Notes: a model not told the origin generated them from the sequence alone. A stretch of 53,864 nt of DNA from Clostridia bacterium (GCA_028710495.1 JAQUST010000011.1:1-53864), one strand, 5' to 3'; shown: positions 42,559 through 52,050, counted from the stretch's first letter. Program-made: numbers and translations.

Positions 42559-43530
42559 ATGGACAAGAGTAAATATTTGTTGGATATATCTGAAATCGCG
42601 GAGATTGAAAACCAAAAATATCATTTGAGATATCGCTCGAACAACACCGAAAATCCAGTTATATTATTTTTGCATGGTGGCCCTGGAGACCCGGATCGAG
42701 CAATGTTATTGAAGTACCAGTCTGCATTGGCTGAAGTTTGCACAATGGTTTGTTGGGACCAAAGAGGTGCGGGGAAAGCATATAATTCTGTTGAAGCAAA
42801 AACATTGAAGCTCACAATAGATCTGTGTGTAGAGGACGCTCACGAAGTAATATTATTTTTGAAGAAGAAGTTCAATGCGGAAAAGATTTTCATAGTTGGA
42901 CATTCTTGGGGTTCAGTGCTTGGAACATTGGTAGCGCAAAAATACCCAGAAGATATTGCAGCATATGTTGGTGTAGGGCAATATGTTTGCGGTGAAGAGA
43001 ACGAACGAATTTCTTATCAATTTGTGCTGAATGAGGCTAGAAACCGTAATGATAAAAAGGCGATTAAAAAACTTAATAAAATAGGTCAGCCACAAAATGG
43101 GAAGTACAGAAAGAAGAATGGTATTGTTGTAGAACGCAACCTACTACATAAATATGGCGGCGCTGTTTTCAATGTTTATGAATCTATTGTTAAATATTTT
43201 CTGCATCAACTGCGAATTATGACTTCCCAATATTCATTTGCTGACCTTTTGAAATATTTCAAAGCTGAGAGTTACAACATCAAATATCTGGATATAAGTG
43301 GAATAGATTTTTTAAAAAATGTTAAAGAATTGAATGTTCCAGTATATTTATTAGAAGGACATCATGATTTCAATTGTCCTTATGAATTGGCAGAAAAATG
43401 GTTTAATCAGCTTAAATCGCCACATAAACGGCTTGTTTGGTTTGAAAATTCCGCACATTTTCCGCAATATGAAGAAAACAAACTATGGGGAAAAACTTTG
43501 GCTAAACTACTTTTTGATAAAGAAATCTGA
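42559..43530 (+). CDS. Alpha/beta hydrolase, prolyl-aminopeptidase-like
   Basis: 323 residues, ATG after AAAGGAGA. The oxyanion segment LFLHGGPGDPDR, the WDQRGAG motif and the nucleophile elbow GHSWGSVLG (Ser) are those of proline iminopeptidase/haloperoxidase-type hydrolases. The acid residue probably lies in LEGHHDFNCP and the base His in ENSAHFPQYEEN. Substrate not determinable. Downstream of rnr by 37 nt, ending at a strong shared terminator. Confidence 0.88.
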   Translation: MDKSKYLLDISEIAEIENQKYHLRYRSNNTENPVILFLHGGPGDPDRAMLLKYQSALAEVCTMVCWDQRGAGKAYNSVEAKTLKLTIDLCVEDAHEVILFLKKKFNAEKIFIVGHSWGSVLGTLVAQKYPEDIAAYVGVGQYVCGEENERISYQFVLNEARNRNDKKAIKKLNKIGQPQNGKYRKKNGIVVERNLLHKYGGAVFNVYESIVKYFLHQLRIMTSQYSFADLLKYFKAESYNIKYLDISGIDFLKNVKELNVPVYLLEGHHDFNCPYELAEKWFNQLKSPHKRLVWFENSAHFPQYEENKLWGKTLAKLLFDKEI

Positions 43531-43553
43531 ATTTTATGTTATTTGATTAACAA

Positions 43554-43584
43554 AAAAAATGCTCACGCAAAGTGAGCATTTTTT
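43554..43584. terminator. Bidirectional Rho-independent terminator
   Basis: ATGCTCAC (43559-43566) pairs with GTGAGCAT (43572-43579), loop GCAAA, flanked by A and T runs on both sides. It ends the hydrolase gene and the convergent membrane protein gene. Confidence 0.92.
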
Positions 43585-43604
43585 AATATATACAATTCCG
43601 ATAA

Positions 43605-44324
43605 TTACATCCAGCCTATGCTGCCAAAAATAATGAGAAGTAAAATATCAACACCAAAAATTATTCCTAATGTTATCAATTGTTTCTTGCGTGAGAAATC
43701 GTGCACCAAAAATGCCATAGTGAAAAATGGAAGATAGCCTATCAAATAAACTAAATACGGACAAGAGCGGCTCCACCATGAATATTCCCAAGTCAAAACT
43801 CCGCAATAGTTCAAAAAGCATTCAATACAAACGCAAAGCAGTGTTAAAACCAATGCATATACTACTCGGTTGTTGAATTGAAAATTCAATGCTTTTTGTT
43901 TTTTTATGTCGGGAAGTTTTGCACAAAAAGTTTTGTAGCCCCAACTATTTTCGCTCTTGAACAATTTCGTTTTCGGATTTTGAGGTAACATTTTGCAAGC
44001 AGTTATTCCTAATATCATAAACATAAACGATATTTCGATATTATAACCAATGAGTATCAGCAATGAAGTTGTTCCAGCTCCGATAACAGGCGTTCCCCAA
44101 ACTGGTGCAAATCCTGTTGCATTGAAAACAATCGAGTTCCAAATTTCATTTAATAAATCCATACCCCATAATGCTGCAGCACCAAATAAAACATTATAGT
44201 TTTTATCTTTTAATTCTTTTGTAACGATGTACATTACGATAAGTAAAATCGGAATAATGTACCATTGCATCGTTTTTGCAGGTTGTCTTAAAATTTCTAA
44301 AGCGGAACTTGAATAATCAGACAT
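43605..44324 (-). CDS. Polytopic membrane protein of unknown function
   Basis: 239 residues from ATG 44324 with AAAGGAGG. Six to seven hydrophobic helices with WYIIPILLIVMYIV first and LGIIFGVDILLLIIFG last; conserved-looking blocks MDLLNEIWNSIVF, TGFAPVWGTP and LILIGYNIEISFMFMILGI. I recognise the pattern as a recurring uncharacterised bacterial membrane family but cannot name a function. Divergent from an ABC transporter operon. Confidence 0.7.
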   Translation of the reverse strand: MSDYSSSALEILRQPAKTMQWYIIPILLIVMYIVTKELKDKNYNVLFGAAALWGMDLLNEIWNSIVFNATGFAPVWGTPVIGAGTTSLLILIGYNIEISFMFMILGITACKMLPQNPKTKLFKSENSWGYKTFCAKLPDIKKQKALNFQFNNRVVYALVLTLLCVCIECFLNYCGVLTWEYSWWSRSCPYLVYLIGYLPFFTMAFLVHDFSRKKQLITLGIIFGVDILLLIIFGSIGWM

Positions 44325-44428
44325 AATTAACCTCCTTTCATATTATATAAAACAAATTTACCATATTCTATTTGATTTTTCAATAGCCCTTAGTTTTTTT
44401 TAAAAAATGTTAAGTTTCAAAAAAACGG

Positions 44429-44456
44429 TTGACATTCAAATTATGGCGAGTATACT
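44429..44456 (+). promoter_or_regulatory. Promoter of the ABC-ytrA operon
   Basis: TTGACA (44429-44434), 16-bp spacer, TATACT (44451-44456). The downstream end overlaps the operator at 44454. Confidence 0.75.
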
Positions 44457-44478
44457 GTGTATGAACGATATACACAGT
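44454..44478. promoter_or_regulatory. YtrA-type operator
   Basis: Perfect inverted repeat ACTGTGTAT (44454-44462), 7-bp spacer, ATACACAGT (44470-44478). GTGTA..TACAC half-sites are those bound by YtrA-subfamily GntR regulators, and such a regulator is the last gene of this operon. It lies over the transcription start, suiting autorepression. Confidence 0.72.
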
Positions 44479-44490
44479 TGGGAGGCTTTT

Positions 44491-45336
44491 ATGCTTATAG
44501 TTGAAAATTTATCAAAAGAATATCCTTTGTTCAAATTAAATAACATTTCGTTCCAATTGCCGAAAGGCTATATTATGGGATTTATAGGAATGAACGGAGC
44601 AGGAAAAACAACAACATTGAAATCAATGCTGAATCTTGTCAAGCCTGACAGCGGAACAGTCACAATTCTTGGAAAGGATGTTGCAGACAGTGAAGTTGAA
44701 ATAAAACAAGAAATTGGATTTATGTTGGGCGAGGCGGATTACTATTCAAAAAGCAAAGTAAAGAAAATCGCAAATGTTTACAAACGGTTTTTCAAAGAAT
44801 GGGATGAAAAGGCTTATCAAAATTATCTCACTAGGTTCGGCGTAGACGAAAGCAAAATGATAAGTGAACTTTCAAGTGGTATGCGTGTCAAACTTGCTAT
44901 CGCATTTGCACTTTCTCACAAGGCTAAGTTGCTTATCTTTGATGAGCCAACTAGCGGTCTTGACCCTATTGCTAGAGACGAAATGCTGGATTTGTTTCAC
45001 GAAATAGTTGAAGACGGAGAAAAAAGTATAATATTTTCTACACACATAACATCTGACCTTGACAAATGCGCTGATTTTATTATATTTATTAGAAACGGCG
45101 AATTGATAGCGAATACAAGCAAGGATGATTTGATTGCTGACCATATTTTAGTTGCAGGAAAAAAATCAGATTTGACAGACGAATTGAAAAATAGGCTTAT
45201 TGGCTTTAAGTTGAATGCATTTGGTTTTATAGGATTAATGCACAAAAATAATATGCTCGATACTGAGAAGCTTCAAACCGAAATTCCAAATTTGGAAGAT
45301 ATTATGATTTACTACAACAAGGAGGAGCAAAAATGA
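44491..45336 (+). CDS. ABC transporter ATP-binding protein
   Basis: 281 residues from ATG 44491 with GGGAGG; an in-frame start at 44407 lies upstream of the promoter. Walker A GMNGAGKTT, signature LSSGMRVK, Walker B LLIFDEPTSGLDP and switch His in STHITSDLD. The residues GFMLGEADYY form the Q-loop region. It resembles the YtrB/bacitracin-type exporters. It overlaps the permease by 4 nt (ATGA), so the two subunits are co-translated. Confidence 0.93.
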   Translation: MLIVENLSKEYPLFKLNNISFQLPKGYIMGFIGMNGAGKTTTLKSMLNLVKPDSGTVTILGKDVADSEVEIKQEIGFMLGEADYYSKSKVKKIANVYKRFFKEWDEKAYQNYLTRFGVDESKMISELSSGMRVKLAIAFALSHKAKLLIFDEPTSGLDPIARDEMLDLFHEIVEDGEKSIIFSTHITSDLDKCADFIIFIRNGELIANTSKDDLIADHILVAGKKSDLTDELKNRLIGFKLNAFGFIGLMHKNNMLDTEKLQTEIPNLEDIMIYYNKEEQK

Positions 45337-45983
45337 AAAATTTATTGTATAAAGAGCTAAAACTTGTTATTCCTCCTGCGACATATTTGTTTGCGTTGCT
45401 TCCGGCGTTGCTTCTTATTCCCGCTTACCCTTATTTTGTGGGCGTGAGTTATTTCTTCTTTATCATTCAGATAACATTTGCAACAGCAAGAGCAAATAAA
45501 GACCATGAGTTTACCTCAATGCTGCCGATACCGCGCAGACAGATTGTACTGGCAAAGCATTTAAATGTTGCATTTGTTGAATTATTGACAATATTAGTTG
45601 CAATTCCATTTGCTCTTATATCTTCATTGATTATCAATCCGAATGGGAACATAGTGGGTATGGATGCTAATTTTGCATTTTTTGGGTTGACATTGATAGC
45701 ATATTCGGTTTTCAACCTTGCATTCTTTCCAGCCTATTTCAAAACTGGTTATAAAATGGGAGTTCCACTATTGATAGGAATAGCTGTATATTTGATCACT
45801 ATTTGCTTTTTTGAATTGGTAATTAACCTTGTACCTGCGCTAAAAAGTACTTTGGACGGACTTAATCCGCAAACATTTATTTATCAATTCATTGTTTTGG
45901 TGGCAGGCATAGTGATTTATGTGGGGAGTATGTTTGTTTCCTATAAGATTTCGACTAAAAAATTTGAAAAGGTCAGCTTGTAG
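45333..45983 (+). CDS. ABC-2-type permease
   Basis: 216 residues, ATG overlapping the ATPase stop, with AAGGAGGAG upstream. Six hydrophobic helices; the loop ANKDHEFTSMLPIPRRQIVL after helix two is typical of short ABC-2 permeases regulated by YtrA-type repressors. Together with the ATPase it likely exports a peptide or cell-wall-active compound. Confidence 0.85.
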   Translation: MKNLLYKELKLVIPPATYLFALLPALLLIPAYPYFVGVSYFFFIIQITFATARANKDHEFTSMLPIPRRQIVLAKHLNVAFVELLTILVAIPFALISSLIINPNGNIVGMDANFAFFGLTLIAYSVFNLAFFPAYFKTGYKMGVPLLIGIAVYLITICFFELVINLVPALKSTLDGLNPQTFIYQFIVLVAGIVIYVGSMFVSYKISTKKFEKVSL

Positions 45984-46090
45984 GCAAACTATTGAAAAAG
46001 AATAATAGGGCTTAACAGATTTCGAAAAGCATTTGCGATTGCTTAATGCAAATGCAAAAAATCCGAGGTATATCCTCAAGTGAGTGGAAT

Positions 46091-46462
46091 GTGAATATAG
46101 TTTTATCAAACAAAAGCGACAAACCTATCTATGAACAAGTTTATGAGCAAGTCGCCTCTCAAATCATCAGTGGTGAATTGGAGGCGAATTTTTGCTTGCC
46201 TTCAATAAGAGTGATAGCCAAGGAAATTGGAATAAGTATCATTACTGTAAAAAAAGCTTGGGAAACACTTGAAAACAATGAATTTATTTACACAAGAGCG
46301 GGAATAGGTTGTTTTGTCACAGAGTACGCAAAAAAGCACTTAGATGACAAGAAAGTTGCAATAGCAAAAGAAAGGCTTAAAAAAGATATACCATACTATA
46401 AGAGCTTAGGGTTTTCTATTGAGGAGCTTATAGCACTCGTAAAAGAAGAATATAGAAAGTAA
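46091..46462 (+). CDS. YtrA-subfamily GntR regulator
   Basis: 123 residues from GTG 46091; an in-frame ATG at 46046 would add 15 residues (relatives usually begin just before the KPIYEQ motif). The winged helix reads KPIYEQVYEQVASQIISGEL, then LPSIRVIAKEIGISIITVKK and GIGCFV. A short C-terminal helical dimerisation part (LKKDIPYYKSLGFSIEELI) is the YtrA hallmark. Such regulators repress their own ABC operon and respond to cell-wall antibiotics. The operator at 44454-44478 supports this. Confidence 0.88.
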   Translation: MNIVLSNKSDKPIYEQVYEQVASQIISGELEANFCLPSIRVIAKEIGISIITVKKAWETLENNEFIYTRAGIGCFVTEYAKKHLDDKKVAIAKERLKKDIPYYKSLGFSIEELIALVKEEYRK

Positions 46463-46843
46463 TGGTTTTAAGATTTATGAAAAAGTGTATTTTAGTATAT
46501 AGTAATACAGTTTAAGTCAAAATGATTAAGATTAAATCAATGAAGCAATGCATACAAATTTAGACAGTTCCGAATCGCTAAAGATATTATTAATATTGTG
46601 ACTTGTGGAAATTGATAATAAAATGCATAACAGTTTATGATATAGAATTATGTAACAAAAAATTTACGCAGTATTTTTTTGAGAACAAAATCATTAAATT
46701 TACGCAGTATTTTTTTGAGAACAAAATCATTTGAGCGTAGTTTGATAGTGTGATATACTACTTCAGAAATAAGCTTATAAAAAAACCTTAATAGAAAAAT
46801 TAGAGAGTTTGCAATTTGAATTTTGGAGAAAGATAGGTGTACT
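46463..46843. other. Intergenic region with 36-bp tandem repeat
   Basis: No gene is supported. An antisense frame across the repeat (46648-46869) has no ribosome site and mirrors the repeat twice. The repeat itself is listed separately. Confidence 0.55.
46660..46731. repeat. Perfect 36-bp tandem duplication
   Basis: 46660-46695 and 46696-46731 are identical, each containing TTACGCAGTATTTTTTTGAG. Identity points to a recent event. No hairpin or known function. Confidence 0.95.
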
Positions 46844-47431
46844 ATGGAAAAATTTATTAGATTTGCCACAATAAACGATGCAGAAGATATATTAAAAATT
46901 TATGCTTCTTATTTTGACACGTCAATAACTTTTGAATATGAAGTTCCTTCTTTGGAGTCATTCAAACAAAGAATGAGCACTATTATGTCTGAATATCCTT
47001 ATCTCGTTTATGTTGTCGAAAATCAAATTGTAGGTTATGCATATGCAAATAAACACAAAGAAAGAGCTGCATACCATTGGAATGCTGAATTATCAGTATA
47101 TGTTGACAGAAAACATTTTGGGGTTCATATCGGGAAAAATCTTTGCTTGTCACTGCTTGAAATTCTTAAATATCAAAATATCCAAAATGTTTATGCGGTC
47201 ATCACATCTCCGAACGAGAGAAGTGAAAATTTGCATAAAAGTTTGGGATTTGAATTCCTTTTCATATACAAAAAAACAGGCTACAAACTCGGAAAATGGC
47301 ACGATGTTGCTTGGTACGAAAAATCTTTGAATAAGCACGAGGATTTGCCCGCGGAATTCATAAATTTCAACAACTTGGACAAGGCATTGATAAAAAGTAT
47401 AATATTTGAGAATAGCAAACCTAGCGATTAA
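46844..47431 (+). CDS. GNAT acetyltransferase, phosphinothricin-acetyltransferase-like
   Basis: 195 residues from ATG 46844 (GATAGG 7 nt upstream); an in-frame TTG at 46823 is an alternative. The GNAT fold is visible as IRFATINDAEDILKIYASYF, VGYAYANKHKERAAYHWNAE, SVYVDRKHFGVHIGKNLC (acetyl-CoA loop) and LGFEFLFIYKKTGYKLGKWH, the wording of the Pat/Bar branch. The substrate may be an amine or amino acid analogue. A charged C-terminal extension of about 25 residues follows. Confidence 0.85.
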   Translation: MEKFIRFATINDAEDILKIYASYFDTSITFEYEVPSLESFKQRMSTIMSEYPYLVYVVENQIVGYAYANKHKERAAYHWNAELSVYVDRKHFGVHIGKNLCLSLLEILKYQNIQNVYAVITSPNERSENLHKSLGFEFLFIYKKTGYKLGKWHDVAWYEKSLNKHEDLPAEFINFNNLDKALIKSIIFENSKPSD

Positions 47432-47502
47432 TTATTAGCTTTTCGAAACTGTTATATTTATAATTTGTTTTTTTGATTAAATATTTATATGGAGAAAAAA
47501 TT

Positions 47503-48210
47503 TTGGACAATAAAACACGGGCAACTGAATATTTAAGCAAAGATTTGCTCAAAAATTGCAACTTGATTTCTCCGCTTCAAATTTCTGATGATATAAAATT
47601 TGTATATGCAGAAAATGACGGAGTTTGTTTTGTGATGTGCGACTCAAATATTGTTTTTCTTTCCACGAGCAGAAGTGACATCGCAAAAAAAGTAATAAGC
47701 AAGTTGGAAAATGTTGAATTGTGCGTTGCAAGCAATAAGTTTGAAGCAGATATGATATCAACAAAATTTGGTTTGAAGAAAATAATTCCTTGTTATCAAG
47801 TTTTGTATAATACCGAAAAAATTCAGCCTGTGAACGAAAAGCTGGAAATCAAAAAATTAGATAAAAACTTGGCAGAATTTGTGGCGCTAAATTATAGCAT
47901 GCATCCCGAGACGGAAGAAGTTTGTGAGATAATGGACAGATTCGGAATTTACGGTGCATATGTTGATGGCGAAATCGCAGGTTTTATCGGAAAACATCAA
48001 GAAGGTTCAATCGGAATGCTGGAAGTTTTTCCAGACTATCGGAAGCAGGGCATTGGAACGTCCTTAATCAATTTTATGGTGAATCTTTGCAAATCAAACC
48101 ACCAAATTGCCTATGGTCAAATTATGACAACGAACACCGCTTCATTTAATTTGCACAAAACTCTTGATTGCACCTTCAGCGATGAACTCGTTTATTGGTG
48201 TTTTACTTGA
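47503..48210 (+). CDS. GNAT (FR47-like) acetyltransferase
   Basis: 235 residues from TTG 47503 with GGAG 8 nt upstream; a TTG at 47473 would add ten residues. The N-terminal half is a poorly conserved decayed-looking GNAT-like domain; the C-terminal half is clear: YVDGEIAGFIGKHQEGSIGM, then VFPDYRKQGIGTSLINFMV (acetyl-CoA binding) and NTASFNLHKTLDC. Two-domain FR47-type acetyltransferases of this length are common in clostridia. Substrate unknown. Follows another GNAT gene by 71 nt but in a different branch. Confidence 0.78.
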   Translation: MDNKTRATEYLSKDLLKNCNLISPLQISDDIKFVYAENDGVCFVMCDSNIVFLSTSRSDIAKKVISKLENVELCVASNKFEADMISTKFGLKKIIPCYQVLYNTEKIQPVNEKLEIKKLDKNLAEFVALNYSMHPETEEVCEIMDRFGIYGAYVDGEIAGFIGKHQEGSIGMLEVFPDYRKQGIGTSLINFMVNLCKSNHQIAYGQIMTTNTASFNLHKTLDCTFSDELVYWCFT

Positions 48211-48325
48211 TAGAATTTCATAGGCAAATCGTTTTTGAATAACGTTGAAATGTGATATAATTAATTTAATATCAATCTTAAATACATAAAAAATAATATA
48301 AATAGCGGAATGGAAAAAAATACTA

Positions 48326-49864
48326 ATGAGCATACTGACAATCAATAATCTTACACACACTTTTGATGGAAAAATTCTTTTTGAAAATGCTTGTCTATCA
48401 ATAAACAATGGCGAACATACAGGAATAGTAGGTTTGAATGGTGCTGGAAAAAGCACCTTTATGAACATAATTTGCGGTCGACTTGTGCAAGATGACGGCG
48501 AAGTCTTGTGGCTTAACCGCATAAAATGGGGCTATCTTGACCAGCACGCCGATATAGACAAGTCGCTTTCCGTTATGCAATATCTGCAAAGTTCTTTCAA
48601 AGCTTTGTTTGATTTGAATGAAAAACTTGAAGCAATCTACAAAGAAATGGAAACTGAAACCGATATGGACCAACTCGATGTTTTGATTTCCCGTTCATCG
48701 TCAATGATGAACGAATTGACAAAAGAGAATTTTTACGAACTTGACAGCGAAATAAAGAAGGTCGCAAACGGTCTTGGAATAGGCAATTTCGGCTATGATA
48801 CTTTGATATCAAAACTGAGCGGTGGACAACGCGCGAAATTGATGCTGGCAAGTTTATTGCTGTCAGATTTTGACATGATTTTGCTTGATGAACCAACCAA
48901 CTATTTGGACATAGAACATATTGCTTGGCTGACTGATTACCTAAACAAATACAAAGGTACTGTTTTGGTTATCTCTCACGATACCGAGTTTTTGGACAAA
49001 GTTTGCAGAAACATTATTAGCGTTGAAGAAAGAAAGATTAAAAAATACTCCGGAAACTATCAGCAATTTTTGGTCACTAGCGCGATAAGCCAAAAACAGC
49101 ACGCGGAGAACTTTGAAAAACAACAACAGCAAATCAAAAAAATGGAAGAGTTTATCGCTAAAAACAAAGCGAGAGCAGCGACAGCAGGAATGGCAAACTC
49201 ACGAAAAAAGATGCTAGAGAAAATTGATATTATTGATAAGCCTGTCATTATATATCCTTCTACATTCAATTTCCCATATATTGAGGTGCGTTCCAAAGAT
49301 ATGTTGGTGGTAAAAAAACTTGAAATAGGCTACAGTAAACCGCTTTTGCCACCTATCGATATTCATATGAATAGCGAAACAAAAATTTGGATAAGAGGTA
49401 CAAACGGAATAGGAAAGAGTACACTTTTGAAAACGCTTATGGGAAAAATTTCCGCGCTTGATGGCTCGTTTCAGTTTTCTATCAATTCCAAAAAATTGTA
49501 TTTGGAGCAGGATTTGGAATTTTATAATATCGATGGAACTGCTGCCGCATATATTTCGAATTGCTATCCCAAAATGGACACAAGACAAATTCGAACACAG
49601 CTAGGAAAAGTGGGCATAAAAAATGACCTTGCAATAAAACCGATTTCCAACTTGAGTGGTGGAGAGCAAGTGAAAGTCAAACTTTGCGCTCTAATGCAAA
49701 ATCAAAGCAATTTCTTGATTTTGGACGAACCAACAAATCACTTGGACATTAATGCGAAAGAAAGTCTTGCAAAAGCTCTTCAGGAGTACAAGGGTGCTAT
49801 AATTTTGGTAACACACGAAAAACAGTTTGCTGAAAGTGTATGCAACAAGGTTTTCGATTTGTAG
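48326..49864 (+). CDS. ABC-F family ATPase
   Basis: 512 residues, ATG with weak GGAATGGA upstream. Two nucleotide-binding domains without membrane segments: Walker A GLNGAGKST and GTNGIGKST, signatures LSGGQRAK and LSGGEQVK, Walker B LLDEPTNYLD and LILDEPTNHLD. The linker carries the charged helical P-site tRNA-interaction motif region (about 235-290: QQQQIKKMEEFIAKNKARA). ABC-F proteins act on the ribosome, as translation factors or as antibiotic protection factors. Which of the two cannot be told from this sequence. Confidence 0.93.
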   Translation: MSILTINNLTHTFDGKILFENACLSINNGEHTGIVGLNGAGKSTFMNIICGRLVQDDGEVLWLNRIKWGYLDQHADIDKSLSVMQYLQSSFKALFDLNEKLEAIYKEMETETDMDQLDVLISRSSSMMNELTKENFYELDSEIKKVANGLGIGNFGYDTLISKLSGGQRAKLMLASLLLSDFDMILLDEPTNYLDIEHIAWLTDYLNKYKGTVLVISHDTEFLDKVCRNIISVEERKIKKYSGNYQQFLVTSAISQKQHAENFEKQQQQIKKMEEFIAKNKARAATAGMANSRKKMLEKIDIIDKPVIIYPSTFNFPYIEVRSKDMLVVKKLEIGYSKPLLPPIDIHMNSETKIWIRGTNGIGKSTLLKTLMGKISALDGSFQFSINSKKLYLEQDLEFYNIDGTAAAYISNCYPKMDTRQIRTQLGKVGIKNDLAIKPISNLSGGEQVKVKLCALMQNQSNFLILDEPTNHLDINAKESLAKALQEYKGAIILVTHEKQFAESVCNKVFDL

Positions 49865-50063
49865 AATTATATTCAAATGTTTTTTTACAATTGCGAAATA
49901 TTCTTGCTTCAAGATATTATTGCGTATTAAGATATGTAATGTATACAGTTTATTAGATTGGAAATAGACAGTTAATATAATAAATGAAAGTATGAAAGAG
50001 CTAATATAATAAAGCAATATCAAATAGATATTTAACTAAGTGAATATGAAATAGTAATTTTGC

Positions 50064-50099
50064 GCACGAGACTGACAAATTGTCAGCCTCGTGCTTTTT
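50064..50099 (+). terminator. Strong Rho-independent terminator
   Basis: GCACGAGaCTGACAA pairs with TTGTCAGcCTCGTGC (50064-50094) with one mismatch, followed by TTTTT. It lies 200 nt after the ABC-F stop, so it may end that transcript or an unannotated RNA. Confidence 0.85.
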
Positions 50100-50110
50100 A
50101 AATATTGTCA

Positions 50111-50147
50111 ACAACTCAAAAACAACTCAAAAACAACTCAAAAACAA
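50111..50147. repeat. 11-bp tandem repeat
   Basis: ACAACTCAAAA occurs three times in a row (50111, 50122, 50133) and a fourth partial copy starts at 50144. Confidence 0.9.
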
Positions 50148-50398
50148 TTTATAAGTATGCTGAACGAAATCTAGAAGAAAATCTAGAACGAAATCTATAA
50201 GTAAAATCAACAAAATACAAAATTTAATCATTGAAATCTATAAGCAGAATAATAAAAATAATGCGTTTTTTGCGTGCGGAAAAAAAATAAAAAAAATGTT
50301 GTAAAAAATCGATTGATTTTCCAATATTTAGTGATAATATGTGTGAATTATTTACTCGCAAAAACACACAGGATGAGAAGGGAGAAGCCCGAATTTTT

Positions 50399-51973
50399 AT
50401 GAATAAGCATTTAGTTAAGAACTATTTTAGTTCTTTTTTGCCACAATCAGCTTTAATGTTGAAAAATTACAACGGAAGTAAATTTCTAAAAGATTTATTA
50501 TCAGGCATAATAGTAGGAATTATCGCATTGCCTTTGTCAATAGCGCTTGCTATTGCATCCGGCGCGCCACCAGCTATTGGACTTGTTACTGCGGCAGTTG
50601 CAGGTTTTTCAGCAGCTTTGTTTGCGGGTTCACCTTTTCAGGTTACAGGACCAACTGGCGCATTTATTATTATAGTTTTGAATATTATCAATGGCTATAC
50701 ATATCAAGGAATGCTAATCGCTACTTTTATGGCAGGAATATTTCTTGTTTTGATGGGATTGTTGAAAATTGGCAAAATTGTTAATTATATTTCAAAGCCA
50801 ATAATAGTTGGATTTACTGCAGGAATTGCTGTAACAATTTTTTCTACTCAAATCGTTGATTTCCTCTCATTGCAACTCACTTCCAATCCTTCCGAATTTT
50901 TTGAAAAATGGATTGCATATTTTCAAGTGATGAGCACTACAAATATTGCTTCATTATCCATCGGTTTGGGTTCTTTAATTTTAATGCTACTATGGAGCAA
51001 ATTGAAAATCAAAATACCTGGAGCTTTGATTGCCGTCTTGTTGTCTTCACTTGTTGTTGCATTTTGTAAGCTTAACGTTCCAACAATAGGCACAAAATTT
51101 GGAGAAATAACAATGACACTTCAATTTTCCAATCCTTTTGGTGGAATTGATGTGCTGAGTCTTGTGAAACCTGCAATAACTATTGCTTTGCTTGCTTCTA
51201 TTGAGTCGTTATTGTCGGCAATGGCAGCAGATAATATGAGCAAGACAAAAACCAACTCAAATACTGAACTTATTTCGCAAGGTATAGCAAATGTTTTTTC
51301 TTCGTGTTTCGGGGGACTACCGGCAACCGGTGCTATAGCAAGAACAAGCGCAAACATCAAAAGTGGCGCAGTTAGTCCTGTCTCTGCAATGATACACGCT
51401 GCATTTATTCTGGTCGTTGGTCTTGTTTTGATGCCGCTTGTCAAATTTATTCCTTTGTCATCGCTGTCAGCAGTGTTGTTTATGGTCTGTAAAAATATGA
51501 TTGAAGTCAAGGAAATAAAAGAAGTTTTCAGAAGCAATATTTCTGATATGATTTTGTTTACTTCAACTTTTCTTTTGACAATCATATTTGATTTGGTTGT
51601 AGCAATTTGCACAGGTGTATGCTTAAGTTTTGTGTTGTATGCCATGAATATCTTAATTAAAAAAATAAACCTCAAATCATTAAAGCTCAATATTGTGGTT
51701 GAGGACAACAAAATCGTTCTTAGTGGAGTACTGAATTTTCTCAACTCCAATAATTTTATGGATAGAATTAGAAAAATTCAAAACGCATCGGCTATTGATG
51801 ACAAAGAGTTAGTAATTGACACATCTGCGCTAATTATATTGGATATGAGCGGTAAAGAAGCTTTAAGAAGCCTAAAGATATACTATGAAATCAAAAACAA
51901 TGAACTTTCGTTGAGCTCTGATTTATCAAAAACTAAGCAAATTTGCGATAATTTGGGCATAGATGCGGCATAA
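50399..51973 (+). CDS. SulP-family anion transporter with STAS domain
   Basis: 524 residues from ATG 50399; an in-frame ATG at 50339 overlaps a possible promoter. GGGAG lies about 14 nt upstream, a long spacing. The transmembrane core has about ten helices: SGIIVGIIALPLSIALAIAS, FQVTGPTGAFIII and CFGGLPATGAIARTSANIKS are SulP signatures. The last 100 residues form a STAS domain ending in VIDTSALIILDMSGKEALRS. Family members carry sulfate, bicarbonate or other anions; substrate cannot be read from sequence. Confidence 0.88.
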   Translation: MNKHLVKNYFSSFLPQSALMLKNYNGSKFLKDLLSGIIVGIIALPLSIALAIASGAPPAIGLVTAAVAGFSAALFAGSPFQVTGPTGAFIIIVLNIINGYTYQGMLIATFMAGIFLVLMGLLKIGKIVNYISKPIIVGFTAGIAVTIFSTQIVDFLSLQLTSNPSEFFEKWIAYFQVMSTTNIASLSIGLGSLILMLLWSKLKIKIPGALIAVLLSSLVVAFCKLNVPTIGTKFGEITMTLQFSNPFGGIDVLSLVKPAITIALLASIESLLSAMAADNMSKTKTNSNTELISQGIANVFSSCFGGLPATGAIARTSANIKSGAVSPVSAMIHAAFILVVGLVLMPLVKFIPLSSLSAVLFMVCKNMIEVKEIKEVFRSNISDMILFTSTFLLTIIFDLVVAICTGVCLSFVLYAMNILIKKINLKSLKLNIVVEDNKIVLSGVLNFLNSNNFMDRIRKIQNASAIDDKELVIDTSALIILDMSGKEALRSLKIYYEIKNNELSLSSDLSKTKQICDNLGIDAA

Positions 51974-52021
51974 AGTTTTTACAAATTGCAACATTTTTTT
52001 TGAAAATATAATACAAATTTG

Positions 52022-52050
52022 TTGCCAAAGTTTGTGCAATGTACTATGCT
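52022..52050 (+). promoter_or_regulatory. Promoter of gdhA
   Basis: TTGCCA (52022-52027), 17-bp spacer, TATGCT (52045-52050), then AAGGAG just before ATG 52086. Confidence 0.6.

Larger units (their letters stand above)
49865..50398. other. AT-rich intergenic region with terminator and tandem repeats
   Basis: Strong terminator at 50064-50099 and an 11-bp tandem repeat at 50111-50149. 50165-50245 has degenerate GAAATCTA-type repeats. No gene supported. Confidence 0.6.

Noticed and set aside
46648-46869. Minus-strand ORF with a repeated NDFVLKKILRKF segment
   Set aside because: The repeat is the 36-bp tandem duplication read antisense; no ribosome site and it overlaps the start of the acetyltransferase gene.
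50111-50245. Short repeats resembling a CRISPR array
   Set aside because: Units are 11-14 bp, directly adjacent and without spacers; no cas genes anywhere in the window.
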